DNA of 64,000 nt, from positions 124,001-188,000 of the forward strand of contig JAPZTW010000008.1 of NCBI GenBank assembly GCA_027533105.1. The letters are read 5' to 3'. The stretch comes from Sphingomonadaceae bacterium. GTDB taxonomy: Bacteria; Pseudomonadota; Alphaproteobacteria; Sphingomonadales; Sphingomonadaceae. Below, piece by piece: positions 1 to 9,160 of the stretch. The position numbers and the translations under genes are program-made. A model generated the notes under the pieces. The model ran no database searches, had not been told where the DNA came from, and saw nothing but the letters and a program-made list of their open reading frames with translations. The first letter of the stretch is position 1. Each line of letters begins with the position of its first letter.

Positions 1-1057
1 TGGAGGAGCTGCCCGAGGTCGACGAACTGGTCGAGGAGCTGCCCGAAGTCGACGAGCTGGTGCTCGACGAGCCCGAGGTGCTCGTGCTGACATTGCCCGA
101 GCTTGAGGTGCTGGTGCTGACATTGCCGGACGACGAGGTCGACGAGCTGGTGCTGACGTTGCCCGAGGTCGAGCTGGACGAGGTGACATTGCCCGACGAG
201 GACGACGAGACGTTGCCGGAGGTCGAGCTCGACGAGCTGGCATAGTTGCCCGAGCTCGAGCTGACATTGCCCGATGACGTCGAGCTGGAGCTGGAGCTCG
301 AGCTGGTGACACCGCCGGTCGAGGTCGAGACATTGCCCGATGACGTCGAGGTGGAGCTGGAGCTGGTGACACCGCCGGTGCTGGTCGAAACGCCGCCGGT
401 CGAAGTCGAGACCCCGCCCGTGGAGGTCGAGACGCCGCCGGTCGAGGTGGTCGAGCTGGAGGTGATCCCGCCGGTCGTGGTCGTGCTGGTCAGGCCCCCG
501 GTCGAGGTCGACGAACCGCCGCTCGAAGTCGAGGTCGAACCGCCGGTCGAGGTGAAGCCGCCGGTCGAGGTGGACGAGCTGCCGCCCGAGGTCGAGGTCG
601 AGGTCGAGCCGCCCGAAGTGGTGGTCGAGACGACCACCGAGCCGCCCGAACCGCCACTGCCGCCCAAGAACCCGCCGAAGAAGCCGCCGCCGAAGCCCAA
701 GCCGCCCGAACCGCCGAGCACGGTCGCTTCGCCGCCGCCGCCAGACGGGGTCGGCATCGGCGGCAGCATTGGTAGCGCGGCTGCCGGCAGCATCGGCAGC
801 GCGGTATAGGCCAGCTGCTGGGGTTCAGGCGTGGCGCAGCTGACCGACTTGGTGATCACGCGGCGGATCTTCTTCATCTGGCGCGGCGCCTGGGCGGTGC
901 GAACCACCTTGCGCTTCATCGGCTTGGCCTGCTTGGCGTGCTTGACGTACTGGACCTGCGCAGCCGGGGCCTCGGCCACGTGCACCGCCCCGCCGCCCAC
1001 CACGGCACCGCCCGCGGCAATCGCGGACAATTTCACTAGGGCCATCCGAACCGACAT
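1..1057 (-). CDS. Secreted Ser/Thr/Gly/Asn-rich repeat protein, C-terminus beyond window
   Basis: The protein begins MSVRMALVKLSAIAAGGAVV, a plausible signal or anchor segment, followed by a Lys/Arg-rich stretch (about residues 38-75), a Met/Pro-rich linker with one Cys, and a Gly-rich turn. From about residue 130 it is almost pure Ser, Thr, Gly, Val and Asn in short units such as SGNVSTS, GGVSTST and GGSTSTS, and it is still in this mode at the left edge. The opposite strand gives an open Glu/Val/Leu/Pro frame that is only a shadow. The start at 1057 is chosen because AGAAGAAAG precedes it at usable spacing. The organisation resembles extracellular Ser-rich proteins of sphingomonads, some of which end in a PEP-CTERM-type anchor; that end is not visible. 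No enzymatic domain is seen. A surface or matrix role is inference. Confidence 0.72.
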   Translation of the reverse strand, partial: MSVRMALVKLSAIAAGGAVVGGGAVHVAEAPAAQVQYVKHAKQAKPMKRKVVRTAQAPRQMKKIRRVITKSVSCATPEPQQLAYTALPMLPAAALPMLPPMPTPSGGGGEATVLGGSGGLGFGGGFFGGFLGGSGGSGGSVVVSTTTSGGSTSTSTSGGSSSTSTGGFTSTGGSTSTSSGGSSTSTGGLTSTTTTGGITSSSTTSTGGVSTSTGGVSTSTGGVSTSTGGVTSSSSTSTSSGNVSTSTGGVTSSSSSSSSTSSGNVSSSSGNYASSSSSTSGNVSSSSSGNVTSSSSTSGNVSTSSSTSSSGNVSTSTSSSGNVSTSTSGSSSTSSSTSGSSSTSSSTSGSSS

Positions 1058-1286
1058 AGGCTGCGCTTTCTTCTGCTTCGGGCTGGAGCACGAACCGAAC
1101 AGCCAATGCTGCCGGATTGCCCCAATAGGCACAGAAACGCAGACGAATTATTAAGCGACAATCGGGTTAACCATGTTTTGCCTGTCCCGCAGCGGGATTC
1201 GCAGCCCCAGCGACCGGCCCTGACCCGAGCTGTCCCATTCTGGAACCGATTGTTCGCTAACTTCCTAACGGATGAGGGCTTTTCCG

Positions 1287-2339
1287 CTAGTCGGACAGCG
1301 AATCGCCGGCATCGAACAGCCCGGCCTGGCTGGCGCCCATTTGCCCCTGCGGCGGGGCCAGACCCAGGTGCTGCCAGCCCCGCGTGTTAAGACAGCGCCC
1401 GCGCGCGGTGCGGGCGATCAGGCCCAGCTGGATCAGGAAGGGTTCGATCACGTCCTCGATCGTGTCGCGCGGTTCGGAAAGGCCCGCCGCCAGCGTTTCC
1501 ACTCCCACCGGCCCGCCGCTGTAAAGCTCGGCAATCATTGTCAGATAACGCCGGTCCATCGCGTCCAGCCCCAGCGCGTCCACTTCCAGCCGGGTCAGCG
1601 CGGCATCGGCCTGGCCCCGGGTGATCGCGGCATGGCCTTCGACATGCGCGAAATCGCGCACCCGGCGCAGCAGGCGGCCGGCCACGCGCGGGGTGCCGCG
1701 GGCGCGCCGCGCAATCTCGCGCGCGCCATCGGGTTCGATCCCGATCCCCAGCAGCCCGGCCCCGCGCGTCACCACGCGTTCCAGCTCCGCCTCGGTATAG
1801 AAATTGAGCCGCACCGGAATGCCGAACCGGTCGCGCAGCGGCGTGGTCAAAAGGCCGGCCCGCGTCGTCGCGCCGACCAGGGTGAAGGGCGGCAGGTCGA
1901 TCCGCACCGAGCGCGCCGAAGGCCCCTCGCCAATGATCAGGTCAAGCGCGCGGTCCTCCATCGCCGGATAGAGCACTTCCTCGACCTGGGGGTTGAGGCG
2001 ATGGATCTCGTCGATGAACAGGACGTCGCCTTCTTCGAGGTTGGTGAGCAGCGCGGCCAGGTCCCCCGCCTTGGCGATCACCGGGCCGGAGGTGGCGCGA
2101 AAGCCCACGCCCAGTTCCTTGGCGACGATCTGCGCCAGCGTGGTCTTGCCCAGCCCCGGCGGGCCGAAGAACAGCACGTGATCCATCGCCTCGCGTCGCG
2201 ATTTCGCGCTTTCGATGAAGACGCGGAGGTTGTCCTTCGCCGCCGCCTGGCCGACGAATTCGGCCAGCGACTTCGGCCGCAGCGCGGCGTCGGGGTCCTC
2301 GGGCAGGCGGGCGGAGGAAAGGAGGGGGTTGTCGGTCAT
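1287..2339 (-). CDS. ruvB: Holliday junction branch migration helicase RuvB
   Basis: RuvB is the hexameric AAA+ motor that drives Holliday junction branch migration with RuvA. At 350 residues it has normal length. Visible are the Walker A motif GPPGLGKT at residues 59-66, Walker B with LFIDEIHRL at about 107-115, the sensor region [18 protein letters not shown] with the arginine finger, and the C-terminal winged helix ending in the typical [20 protein letters not shown] stretch. Its start codon overlaps the stop of ruvA by four bases (ATGA), so the two are translationally coupled. About 230 bases without a gene separate it from the secreted repeat protein. Confidence 0.97.
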   Translation of the reverse strand: MTDNPLLSSARLPEDPDAALRPKSLAEFVGQAAAKDNLRVFIESAKSRREAMDHVLFFGPPGLGKTTLAQIVAKELGVGFRATSGPVIAKAGDLAALLTNLEEGDVLFIDEIHRLNPQVEEVLYPAMEDRALDLIIGEGPSARSVRIDLPPFTLVGATTRAGLLTTPLRDRFGIPVRLNFYTEAELERVVTRGAGLLGIGIEPDGAREIARRARGTPRVAGRLLRRVRDFAHVEGHAAITRGQADAALTRLEVDALGLDAMDRRYLTMIAELYSGGPVGVETLAAGLSEPRDTIEDVIEPFLIQLGLIARTARGRCLNTRGWQHLGLAPPQGQMGASQAGLFDAGDSLSD

Positions 2340-2935
2340 CCCGCCGCCCTCTTCAGCGCGACCCGCACCAGATCATTCAGCCCCGCCCCATCGCCCAGTT
2401 CCTCGATCGCGCGGGCGACGGCCTGCGTTGCGATATTGGGCTTGAAGCCCAGGTTCTGGAGCGCCGAGACGGCATCCTGGCTGGCCGATCCGGCCGGGGC
2501 GGCAGCGATCGCGGCACCGGCGGCAGAGGGTAGCCCCCCCGCCTTGTCCTTCAATTCGTTGACGATCCGGCCGGCGAGCTTCGGCCCCACGCCCTGGGCG
2601 CGGGCGACCATCGCCGCATCTCCCCCGGCACAGGCGCGCTGGAGCTCGTCGACGGTCAGCGCCGAGAGCACTGCCAGCGCCATCTTCGATCCCACGCCCT
2701 GCACCCCGGTGAGCAGGCGGAACCACTCCCGCTCCCCGGCCGAGGCAAAGCCGATCAGGCGCATGTCGTTTTCGGAGACCTGCAGCTCGGTATGGACCGT
2801 CACCCGGTCCCCCCGCGTGCCCAGCGCATCGAGCGTGCGGGCGCTGCAATGGACGAGGTAGCCGACGCCGTTCACGTCGATCACGGCCCAGTCGGGGCCA
2901 AAGTCATCCAGCAGACCGGAAAGGCGGGCGATCAT
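2336..2935 (-). CDS. ruvA: Holliday junction DNA-binding protein RuvA
   Basis: RuvA forms the tetramer that holds the four-way junction for RuvB. The protein has an N-terminal OB fold (MIARLSG...VGYLVHCS), a central pair of helix-hairpin-helix motifs ([18 protein letters not shown] and [18 protein letters not shown]), and a C-terminal domain III (ALQNLGF) that contacts RuvB. I start it at 2935 (199 residues) because RuvA proteins begin at MI.RL.G; an in-frame ATG nine codons upstream is possible. It is coupled to ruvB by a 4-base overlap. ruvC lies upstream on the same strand but is separated by an opposite-strand gene. Confidence 0.95.
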   Translation of the reverse strand: MIARLSGLLDDFGPDWAVIDVNGVGYLVHCSARTLDALGTRGDRVTVHTELQVSENDMRLIGFASAGEREWFRLLTGVQGVGSKMALAVLSALTVDELQRACAGGDAAMVARAQGVGPKLAGRIVNELKDKAGGLPSAAGAAIAAAPAGSASQDAVSALQNLGFKPNIATQAVARAIEELGDGAGLNDLVRVALKRAAG

Positions 2936-3035
2936 GCTTTGTTCTATTGGCAGCTTTCGCACGGCAATGCCAGCGGCTTGTGCAATTGCCCCCAGCCGCT
3001 AGGCTTGGGAGCCTGACCGGGGGGAGAACGAAATC

Positions 3036-3473
3036 ATGGCCTTCAGCGATTCCGCGGGGAAATTCTGGCAGGTGGACCTGACCAGCCGGCTGGGCGCGCA
3101 TACCGCCACGCACCAGGGCGCGCTGGCCTGTTTCATCTTTGCCGGCCTCGCCGTGCTGGGCTTCTTCCTGCTGGGCTGGAGCGCCGGGTTCGGCACGCCC
3201 GCGGGAATCGCGGTGATGATCGGGGCCGGGCTGGAATTCGTGGTGGCGATGATCGCCGGGCTGCGGCTGCGCACCGGCAAGGGCGCCTATTGGGGCATGG
3301 CCACCGCGGTCCTGGCCACGCTGGAGCTGATCGGCAAGATCGTTGCGATCAGCATCGGCGGCATCGTGATTGGCGGGCTGGTGCTGGTCTACCTGGTCAA
3401 CGGCATTCGCGGCGCCCTGGCGCTGAAACGCGGCCAGGGCTTTACCGATGATGCGACCGAAGTGTTCGAATAG
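3036..3473 (+). CDS. Small membrane protein of unknown function
   Basis: This 145-residue protein has an N-terminal soluble stretch (about 28 residues) and then hydrophobic segments at roughly 30-50, 55-75, 85-105 and 108-125, suggesting four transmembrane helices, with a short charged C-terminus. I do not recognise a family. A GGGGAGAACGAAATC stretch upstream supplies a ribosome site for the ATG at 3036. It lies on the opposite strand between ruvC and ruvA, so it breaks the usual ruvC-ruvA-ruvB cluster and must have its own promoter in the short divergent gap to ruvA. Nothing in it suggests a role in recombination. Confidence 0.8.
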   Translation: MAFSDSAGKFWQVDLTSRLGAHTATHQGALACFIFAGLAVLGFFLLGWSAGFGTPAGIAVMIGAGLEFVVAMIAGLRLRTGKGAYWGMATAVLATLELIGKIVAISIGGIVIGGLVLVYLVNGIRGALALKRGQGFTDDATEVFE

Positions 3474-3511
3474 GCTCTGCGCCTAGCCCGCCAACCGCGC
3501 GGGGCGCGGCT

Positions 3512-3982
3512 TCAGGCGCGCAGCAGGTGGGCGTGGGTGATCGCCACGGCCAGGGCATCGGCGGCATCGGCCCCGGCCAGTGTGACCCCCGGCAGCAGCA
3601 CTTTCAGCATGGCCTGGACCTGGGCCTTTTCCGCCCCGCCGGTGCCGACCAGCGCCTTCTTGACCAGCGTCGGCGCATATTCCGCCACCGGCAGGCCCGC
3701 TCGGGCGAGCGCCAGCAGGCAAACCCCGCGCGCCTGGCCAAGCTTCAGCGTCGATTGCCCGTTCTGGTTGACGAAGACTTCCTCGACCGCGCCGCTCTCG
3801 GGCCGGTACTGCGCCATCACCGCCGCCAGTTCGCGGTCCAGCACCACCAGCCGGTCGGGCAGCGAAGCCTTGGGATCGGTCTTCACCTGGCCATTGGCGA
3901 CATGGCTCAACCGGTTGCCGCTTTTGGCCACGATCCCCCAGCCGGTGCAGCTGAGCGAGGGATCGAGGCCGATGATCAGCAC
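3512..3982 (-). CDS. ruvC: Crossover junction endodeoxyribonuclease RuvC
   Basis: RuvC resolves Holliday junctions by paired nicks. It has the RNase H-like fold: first catalytic Asp at residue 7 in [14 protein letters not shown], a Glu in the VEEVFVNQN strand, and the C-terminal acidic pair with His in [14 protein letters not shown]. Length (156 residues) is at the short end of the family. It follows the small secreted protein gene by three bases and yebC beyond that, so yebC, the secreted protein and ruvC probably share a transcript. Confidence 0.96.
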   Translation of the reverse strand: MLIIGLDPSLSCTGWGIVAKSGNRLSHVANGQVKTDPKASLPDRLVVLDRELAAVMAQYRPESGAVEEVFVNQNGQSTLKLGQARGVCLLALARAGLPVAEYAPTLVKKALVGTGGAEKAQVQAMLKVLLPGVTLAGADAADALAVAITHAHLLRA

Positions 3983-3985
3983 GGC

Positions 3986-4513
3986 TTAGAACCAGGCATC
4001 GAAGGGGCCGCCTTCGTCTTCGGCCCGCGGAAGCGGTGCACCGACGCGCTTGGCCCACTGGACCACGTTGGCCACGAGGCTGGCGTTGGTTTCGCTTGCG
4101 GGGCAATCGATCCGGAAATCCTGCGCGGGATTGGTCTTGGTGATGGTCAGCGCCCCGGCATAGGTCCGGCCCGGTCGGTCGGCCAGCGAACCGTCCATCC
4201 CTTCGAGGAGAATGACTTGCCGCACGCCATCGGACAGCCGGATGTGGCGCTGGTGGCCCCCGCCCTGGCCGATCACGTGGCCTTCGCGCACCTCGTCCCA
4301 ACTTGATTGAGCGTTGCCCATCCGCCCCCCGCCCTTGAGCGGCGTGGTGAACAGGATCAGGCGCTTGTCAGCCGTGCCCAGCAGTTCGACCGCCCAGTCA
4401 TCGTTGCGGCAATCGAACAGGACCTGTGGCGGGGTCGCCGGAACCGCGCTCACGCTCATTGCCGCGGCGGCACCGGCGATCAGCCAGCGGGCCACGCGGC
4501 GCGCGCGCTCCAT
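3986..4513 (-). CDS. Small secreted protein of unknown function between yebC and ruvC
   Basis: The 175-residue protein starts with a positively charged N-terminus and hydrophobic core followed by AVPA, a likely signal peptide cut near residue 24-26. The mature part holds two Cys (in FDCRNDD and IDCPAS), which could form a disulfide in the periplasm. I do not recognise a domain. Its start overlaps the yebC stop (TGATG) and its stop is three bases from the ruvC start, so it is cotranscribed with both. An exported protein inside a yebC-ruvC operon is unexpected, and its job there is unknown. Confidence 0.8.
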   Translation of the reverse strand: MERARRVARWLIAGAAAAMSVSAVPATPPQVLFDCRNDDWAVELLGTADKRLILFTTPLKGGGRMGNAQSSWDEVREGHVIGQGGGHQRHIRLSDGVRQVILLEGMDGSLADRPGRTYAGALTITKTNPAQDFRIDCPASETNASLVANVVQWAKRVGAPLPRAEDEGGPFDAWF

Positions 4514-5256
4514 CAGCCCAGCTGCTCCATCACCGCATCGGGGATCTCGTAATTGCCCCAGACGGTCTGGACGTCATCGTCATCGTCGAGCACGTCGATC
4601 AGCTTGAGCAGGGTGCGGGCGGTTTCCACATCGACCTCGGTCTTGAGGCCGGGCTTCCACGCCAGCTTCACACCCTCGGCCTCGCCCAGCACCTTTTCCA
4701 GTTCGCGCGCAACCGGATGGAGGTTTTCGACCGCGACCCAGATCGCATGGCTCTCGGCATCGCTTTCAACGTCGTCCGCCCCGGCTTCGAGCGCGGCTTC
4801 GAACACCTTGTCGGCATCGCCGGCGCTGCCCGGGTACTCGATCAGGCCGAGCCGTTCGAACCCGTGGCTGACCGCGCCCGATGCGCCCAGGTTGCCGCCG
4901 TTCTTGGCAAAGGCGGTGCGGACATTGGTGGCGGTGCGGTTGCGGTTGTCGGTCAGCGCCTCGACGATCAGGGCAACGCCGCCGGGGCCATAGCCCTCGT
5001 ACCGCACTTCCTCGTAATTCTCGCCATCGCCCCTGCTGGCCTTGTCGATCGCCCGCTGGATATTGTCCTTGGGCATCGACTGCGCCTTGGCCGCATTGAC
5101 CGCGGCGCGCAGGCGCGGGTTCATGTCGGGATCGGGCATGCCCATCTTGGCCGCGACGGTGATTTCGCGGCTGAGCTTGGAAAACTGCGCGGCGCGCTTT
5201 TTGTCCTGGGCACCCTTGCGGTGCATGATGTTCTTGAATTTGGAATGGCCTGCCAT
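4513..5256 (-). CDS. yebC: YebC/PmpR family protein (regulator or translation factor)
   Basis: The N-terminus [20 protein letters not shown] is the family signature, and the 247-residue length, the [13 protein letters not shown] segment ([19 protein letters not shown]) and acidic C-terminal third agree with YebC. The family is described both as DNA-binding regulators and, more recently, as ribosome-associated factors that help at difficult proline stretches. It sits at the head of the ruvC operon, the common bacterial order. The ATG at 5256 has AGGAGG-like sequence upstream (CTAGGAGGTGG read on the other strand gives weaker spacing), but the conserved MAGHSK settles the start. Confidence 0.96.
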   Translation of the reverse strand: MAGHSKFKNIMHRKGAQDKKRAAQFSKLSREITVAAKMGMPDPDMNPRLRAAVNAAKAQSMPKDNIQRAIDKASRGDGENYEEVRYEGYGPGGVALIVEALTDNRNRTATNVRTAFAKNGGNLGASGAVSHGFERLGLIEYPGSAGDADKVFEAALEAGADDVESDAESHAIWVAVENLHPVARELEKVLGEAEGVKLAWKPGLKTEVDVETARTLLKLIDVLDDDDDVQTVWGNYEIPDAVMEQLG

Positions 5257-5370
5257 GGAAAACGCCGTCAGCTAGGAGGTGGAATTGGCCCGCCCCCTAG
5301 CCGAGCGACAGCAATCAGACAACCTTGAGTGCCTGTTCTGCCTGACGGCAGTAGCGGCACCGGCCGTGCT

Positions 5371-5688
5371 TCAGACTACAACAGCCGTGCCCGAAGCGCT
5401 GACCATCAGCATCGAGCCGTTGCTGCCCAGCACTTCGTAATCGATGTCCACGCCGACCACGGCATTGCCGCCGAGGTTGCGCGCGGTGTCCTGCATTTCC
5501 TGCAGCGCCTGCATCCGGGCGCGGGCGAGCACGTCCTCATAGGAGCCCGACCGGCCACCGACGATATCGCGGACGCTGGCAAACAGGTCGCGGAACAGGT
5601 TCGCGCCGACGATCACTTCGCCGGTGACGATGCCAAGATACTGCTGGACCGGCCGGCCCTCGACCGTGGAAGTGGTGGTAACGATCAT
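5371..5688 (-). CDS. YbjQ/UPF0145 family protein
   Basis: The 105-residue protein matches the YbjQ (UPF0145) family, predicted to bind metals and to form a pentameric ring. Family features present are the N-terminal strand ending in [21 protein letters not shown], the [11 protein letters not shown] loop, the helix [14 protein letters not shown], and the core [18 protein letters not shown] with a closing strand. No signal peptide is seen. The start at 5688 follows GGGGAAACTCC-type purine-rich sequence on the coding strand. Function in vivo is not established for the family. Confidence 0.9.
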   Translation of the reverse strand: MIVTTTSTVEGRPVQQYLGIVTGEVIVGANLFRDLFASVRDIVGGRSGSYEDVLARARMQALQEMQDTARNLGGNAVVGVDIDYEVLGSNGSMLMVSASGTAVVV

Positions 5689-5768
5689 GGGGAAACTCCT
5701 TTTCCCGTGGGTGGTTAGCCCAAGATAGGGAGTGCCCCGCCGCGATCAACCAGCGCTGGTTGCTGGGA

Positions 5769-6005
5769 TCAGCCCAGCCCGAGGGCCGCCTTATAGGTGT
5801 CGAGGATTGCTTCCATCTCGGCCCGGTCATCGGGCTTCATCTTCCGCAGGCGGACGATCTGGCGCATGATCTTCACGTCATAGCCCACGGCCTTGGCTTC
5901 GGCGTAGACGTCGCGGATATCGTCGGCGATGCCCTTCTTCTCTTCTTCCAGGCGCTCGACGCGTTCGATCAGCAGGCGCAGGCGGTCATCGGTGGCGTTG
6001 GCCAT
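5769..6005 (-). CDS. GapR-type nucleoid-associated DNA-binding protein (DUF2312)
   Basis: At 78 residues this matches DUF2312, whose Caulobacter member GapR clamps onto overtwisted, AT-rich DNA ahead of replication and transcription and stimulates topoisomerases. The family core is visible: [23 protein letters not shown], then [25 protein letters not shown], then a short helix. The first half is a strong coiled coil, as expected for the dimer and tetramer interface. The family is characteristic of alphaproteobacteria and supports the taxonomic guess. Confidence 0.93.
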   Translation of the reverse strand: MANATDDRLRLLIERVERLEEEKKGIADDIRDVYAEAKAVGYDVKIMRQIVRLRKMKPDDRAEMEAILDTYKAALGLG

Positions 6006-6104
6006 GGGGAAACTCCGGTAAGCGGGTGAATCGGTTGGCCACGCGGTTAGCGGCGCGAACAGATTCGGGCAAAGCGCTGCCTGTGGAAATCAGAGGGCCG
6101 GCGC

Positions 6105-6440
6105 TCAGTGAGCGGGCGCGTTCTTCTTCAGGCTCGCTTCCATCCGGGCGAGTTGCTCCGCCGTGGCCTCGGTCTGGAAGCGGGCCTTCCAATCGGCCGA
6201 CGGCATGCCCTGGATCACTTCGCGCGCCGCCTCCTTGTCGAGCGGGGCACCGGCCTCGCGGATCCAGTCGGCCAGGCAATTGCGGCAGAAGCCCGCCAGC
6301 CCCATCAGCTCGATGTTCTGGGCATCGTGGCGGTGGCGCAGGTGGCGCACCAGCCGGCGGAACGCGGCGGCGGCCACAGCATCGTCCAGCGCCTCCAGCG
6401 GATCGCCGGCCGCTACATTCGTATTTTCAGAGCAGGTCAT
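6105..6440 (-). CDS. DUF1244 domain protein
   Basis: The 111-residue protein carries the DUF1244 core AAFRRLVRHLRHR..DAQNIELMGLAGFCRNCLADW followed by a C-terminal helical segment. The conserved CRNCL pair of Cys could bind a metal, but no function is known to me. It has about 15 extra residues at the N-terminus compared with the usual family start; AAGGAC upstream of 6440 is a fair ribosome site, so I keep that start. It is divergent from pyruvate kinase, with a gap of about 65 bases that must hold both promoters. Confidence 0.88.
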   Translation of the reverse strand: MTCSENTNVAAGDPLEALDDAVAAAAFRRLVRHLRHRHDAQNIELMGLAGFCRNCLADWIREAGAPLDKEAAREVIQGMPSADWKARFQTEATAEQLARMEASLKKNAPAH

Positions 6441-6505
6441 CGGGACAGTCCTTGGTCTTTCGCGGTCGCTTTGCCATAGGCAGGCTGACGACAGGAAGGA
6501 AGACC

Positions 6506-7960
6506 ATGGCGAAGTTCGATCCGCGCGGGCGCAAGATCAAGATCCTGGCAACGCTGGGACCGGCCAGCCGCAGCCCCGAAATGATCGAGAAGCTGCTGCT
6601 GGCGGGGGCGGACGCGTTCCGCGTCAACATGAGCCACGGCGATCACGAGACGCACCGTGAAACCATCGCCGCGATCCGCGCGGTCGAAAAGGATGTCGGC
6701 CGCCCGGTCGCGATCCTGTGCGACCTGCAAGGGCCGAAGCTGCGCGTTGGCCAGTTCAAGGGCGGCAAGGCGGTGATCCGCCATTCCGGCCACTTCACTT
6801 TCGACCGCAATCCCGAACCGGGCGATGACAGCCGCGTCTGCCTGCCTCACCCGGAACTGTTCGGGGTGCTCAAGAAAGGCCAGCGGCTGCTGATCGACGA
6901 TGGCAAGCTGCGGCTTAAGGTGATCGAGGCCAGCCAGGACGCGATCCTCTGTTCGGCCGAGGTCGGCGGGGTGATCATGGACCGCAAGGGCGTGAACGTG
7001 CCCGATGCCGTGGTCCCCGTGCCCGCGCTGACCGAGAAGGACCGCCGGGATCTCGCCTTCGCGGTGGAGAACGGGGCCGACTGGATCGCCCTGTCCTTCG
7101 TCCAGCGGCCCGAGGACGTGGCCGAGGCCCGCCGCCTGATGGGCGGCTATGGCGCGCTGATGGCCAAGATCGAAAAGCCCGCCGCGGTCGACCGGCTGGA
7201 GGAAATCATCGAGCTGGCCGATGGGATCATGGTCGCGCGCGGTGACCTGGGCGTGGAACTCAACCCCGAGGAAGTGCCGCCGATCCAGAAGCGGATCGTC
7301 GCCGCCACCCGCCGCAGCGGCAAGCCGGTGGTCGTGGCCACGCAGATGCTCGAATCGATGATCGAAAGCCCGGCGCCGACCCGCGCCGAAGTGTCGGACG
7401 TGGCCAATGCGGTCTATGACGGGGCCGATGCGGTGATGCTTTCGGCCGAAACCGCCAGCGGCGCCTGGCCGGTCGAGGCGGTTTCGATCATGCACCGCAT
7501 CGCCGGCCAGGTGGAACGCGATCCGGGCTATCGCCAGCAGGTCAGCTTTGCCGAAATCCTGCCCGATCGCACCACGGCTGACGCGCTGGCTCATTCCTGC
7601 GCCTCGATCGCGGAATCGCTGCCGATCGCGGGGGTGATCGTCTTCACGGGTTCGGGCAGCACCGCCCGCCGCGTGGCCCGCGAGCGGCCGGCCGCGCCGA
7701 TGCTGGTGCTGACCCCGGCGCAGAAGACCGCCCGGCGCATGGCGCTGCTGTGGGGCGCCCATGCCGTGACCACCAAGGACATTGGCAGCTTCGAAGAGAT
7801 GATCGCCAAGGGCAAGCGAATGGCGCTGCGCCACGGCTTCGGCAGCGCCGGGTCAAAGCTGATCGCGTTGGCCGGGGTACCCTTCGGCACGCCAGGTTCG
7901 ACCAACCTGCTCCACGTGGTGACCCTCCAGGGCGACGAGCTGGACCGGCACAAGGGCTAG
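6506..7960 (+). CDS. pyk: Pyruvate kinase
   Basis: The enzyme converts phosphoenolpyruvate and ADP to pyruvate and ATP. The 484-residue protein starts [20 protein letters not shown] after AGGAAGGAAG at good spacing; a longer upstream frame is not needed. Visible are the first TIM-barrel motif with the substrate Arg and Asn ([13 protein letters not shown]), the beta-barrel B domain, the catalytic Lys in MAKIEKP near residue 223, the RGDLGVEL metal site near 243, the [14 protein letters not shown] region and the C-terminal allosteric domain with [16 protein letters not shown]. It is transcribed away from the DUF1244 gene. Confidence 0.97.
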   Translation: MAKFDPRGRKIKILATLGPASRSPEMIEKLLLAGADAFRVNMSHGDHETHRETIAAIRAVEKDVGRPVAILCDLQGPKLRVGQFKGGKAVIRHSGHFTFDRNPEPGDDSRVCLPHPELFGVLKKGQRLLIDDGKLRLKVIEASQDAILCSAEVGGVIMDRKGVNVPDAVVPVPALTEKDRRDLAFAVENGADWIALSFVQRPEDVAEARRLMGGYGALMAKIEKPAAVDRLEEIIELADGIMVARGDLGVELNPEEVPPIQKRIVAATRRSGKPVVVATQMLESMIESPAPTRAEVSDVANAVYDGADAVMLSAETASGAWPVEAVSIMHRIAGQVERDPGYRQQVSFAEILPDRTTADALAHSCASIAESLPIAGVIVFTGSGSTARRVARERPAAPMLVLTPAQKTARRMALLWGAHAVTTKDIGSFEEMIAKGKRMALRHGFGSAGSKLIALAGVPFGTPGSTNLLHVVTLQGDELDRHKG

Positions 7961-8033
7961 ATCGCAAGCAAGGCTCCTCTTGCCATCGGGGCGGGTCCGG
8001 CTAAGTACCGCGGCCCGACGATGGAGAATACCC

Positions 8034-9056
8034 TTGCGCACCGACTGGACCCGCGACGAAATCGCCGCACTGTTTGACCTGCCCTTCACCGAGCTGCTGT
8101 TCCAGGCTGCGACCACGCATCGCGCCCACCACGCCCCGGACGAGGTGCAGCTGTGCACGCTGTTGTCGATCAAGACCGGCGGCTGCCCGGAGGACTGCGG
8201 CTATTGCAGCCAGTCGGTCCATGCCGACAGCGGAGTTGCCGCGACCAAGCTGATGGACGTGCGCGCCGTGCTGCAATCGGCCGCCCAGGCGCGCGATGCC
8301 GGTTCGCAGCGGTTCTGCATGGGCGCCGCCTGGCGCAACCCCAAGGACCGCGACATGCCCGCGATCGTCGAGATCGTGAAAGGCGTGCGGGCGATGGGCA
8401 TGGAAACCTGCATGACGCTGGGCATGCTGACCCCCGCCCAGGCCGCGATGCTGGCCGAGGCCGGGCTGGATTACTACAACCACAACATCGACACCTCGCC
8501 CGAACGCTATGGCGAGATCATTTCCACCCGCACGCTGGAAGACCGGCTGGAAACGCTCGACCATGTCCGCGCGGCCGGGATCAACGTCTGTTCGGGCGGG
8601 ATTGTCGGCATGGGCGAAACCCGGGCCGACCGCGTGGGCTTCATCCACACCCTCGCCACCCTGCCCCGCCACCCGGAATCGGTGCCGATCAACGCGCTGG
8701 TGCCGATCAAGGGCACGGTGCTGGGCAACATGCTGGCCGATACGCCGCTGGCGCGGATCGATGACATCGAATTCGTGCGGACCGTCGCGGTTGCCCGGAT
8801 CACCATGCCGCAATCGATGGTCCGCCTCTCGGCCGGGCGCGAGAGCATGAGCGAGGCAACCCAGGCGCTGTGCTTCCTCGCCGGGGCCAACTCGATCTTC
8901 ACCGGCGACCGGCTGCTGACCGCCGCCAATGCCGGGGACGATGCCGACGCCGCGCTGTTCGCCCGGCTGGGGCTGAAGGCCCTGACCGGCGAAGAACCGC
9001 TGCGCGCGGCCCGGGCCTGTGGTTCCTCCCCCGCCGAACTGGCCACCGCCGACTGA
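8034..9056 (+). CDS. bioB: Biotin synthase (radical SAM)
   Basis: BioB inserts sulfur into dethiobiotin using S-adenosylmethionine and two iron-sulfur clusters. The CxxxCxxC cluster motif [11 protein letters not shown] gives Cys 51, 55 and 58. Other family segments are the [15 protein letters not shown] strand, [25 protein letters not shown] and the C-terminal [14 protein letters not shown] choose the TTG at 8034 (340 residues), because GGAG lies seven bases upstream and the N-terminus [17 protein letters not shown] matches the family; earlier in-frame codons have no support. No other bio genes are in the window. A bipartite palindrome begins 14 bases after the stop. Confidence 0.96.
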   Translation: MRTDWTRDEIAALFDLPFTELLFQAATTHRAHHAPDEVQLCTLLSIKTGGCPEDCGYCSQSVHADSGVAATKLMDVRAVLQSAAQARDAGSQRFCMGAAWRNPKDRDMPAIVEIVKGVRAMGMETCMTLGMLTPAQAAMLAEAGLDYYNHNIDTSPERYGEIISTRTLEDRLETLDHVRAAGINVCSGGIVGMGETRADRVGFIHTLATLPRHPESVPINALVPIKGTVLGNMLADTPLARIDDIEFVRTVAVARITMPQSMVRLSAGRESMSEATQALCFLAGANSIFTGDRLLTAANAGDDADAALFARLGLKALTGEEPLRAARACGSSPAELATAD

Positions 9057-9070
9057 TCCGCAGCGTCCAA

Positions 9071-9160
9071 TCGTCGTCCCGGCGAAAGCCGGGACCGGTG
9101 GCCGAGTTCCGCAACACGGGTCTTGCCGCCAGCGGTCCCGGATCAAGTCCGGGACGACGA
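9071..9160. repeat. Bipartite palindromic repeat, copy A
   Basis: The element has two hairpins. The first is GTCCCGGC (9076-9083), loop GAAA, GCCGGGAC (9088-9095). The second is GTCCCGGA (9135-9142), loop TCAAG, TCCGGGAC (9148-9155). The outer ends TCGTCGTCCCGG and CCGGGACGACGA are also inverted, so the whole element can fold as one structure. Copies B (25099-25186) and C (47820-47909) share the plan. This copy reaches into the 3' end of the convergent acyl-CoA synthetase gene and supplies its stop codon. Confidence 0.9.

Noticed and set aside
60..809. Plus-strand Glu/Val/Leu/Pro frames in the first kilobase
   Set aside because: The minus-strand frame is continuous with a start, ribosome site and signal-like segment and gives a Ser-rich protein. 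The plus-strand reading is broken by a stop at about 243 and has no start context.
1058..1286. Gap between the Ser-rich protein and ruvB
   Set aside because: About 230 bases with only a five-pair hairpin (TCCCG-CAG-CGGGA near 1184-1196) and no convincing open frame or RNA; not enough to annotate.
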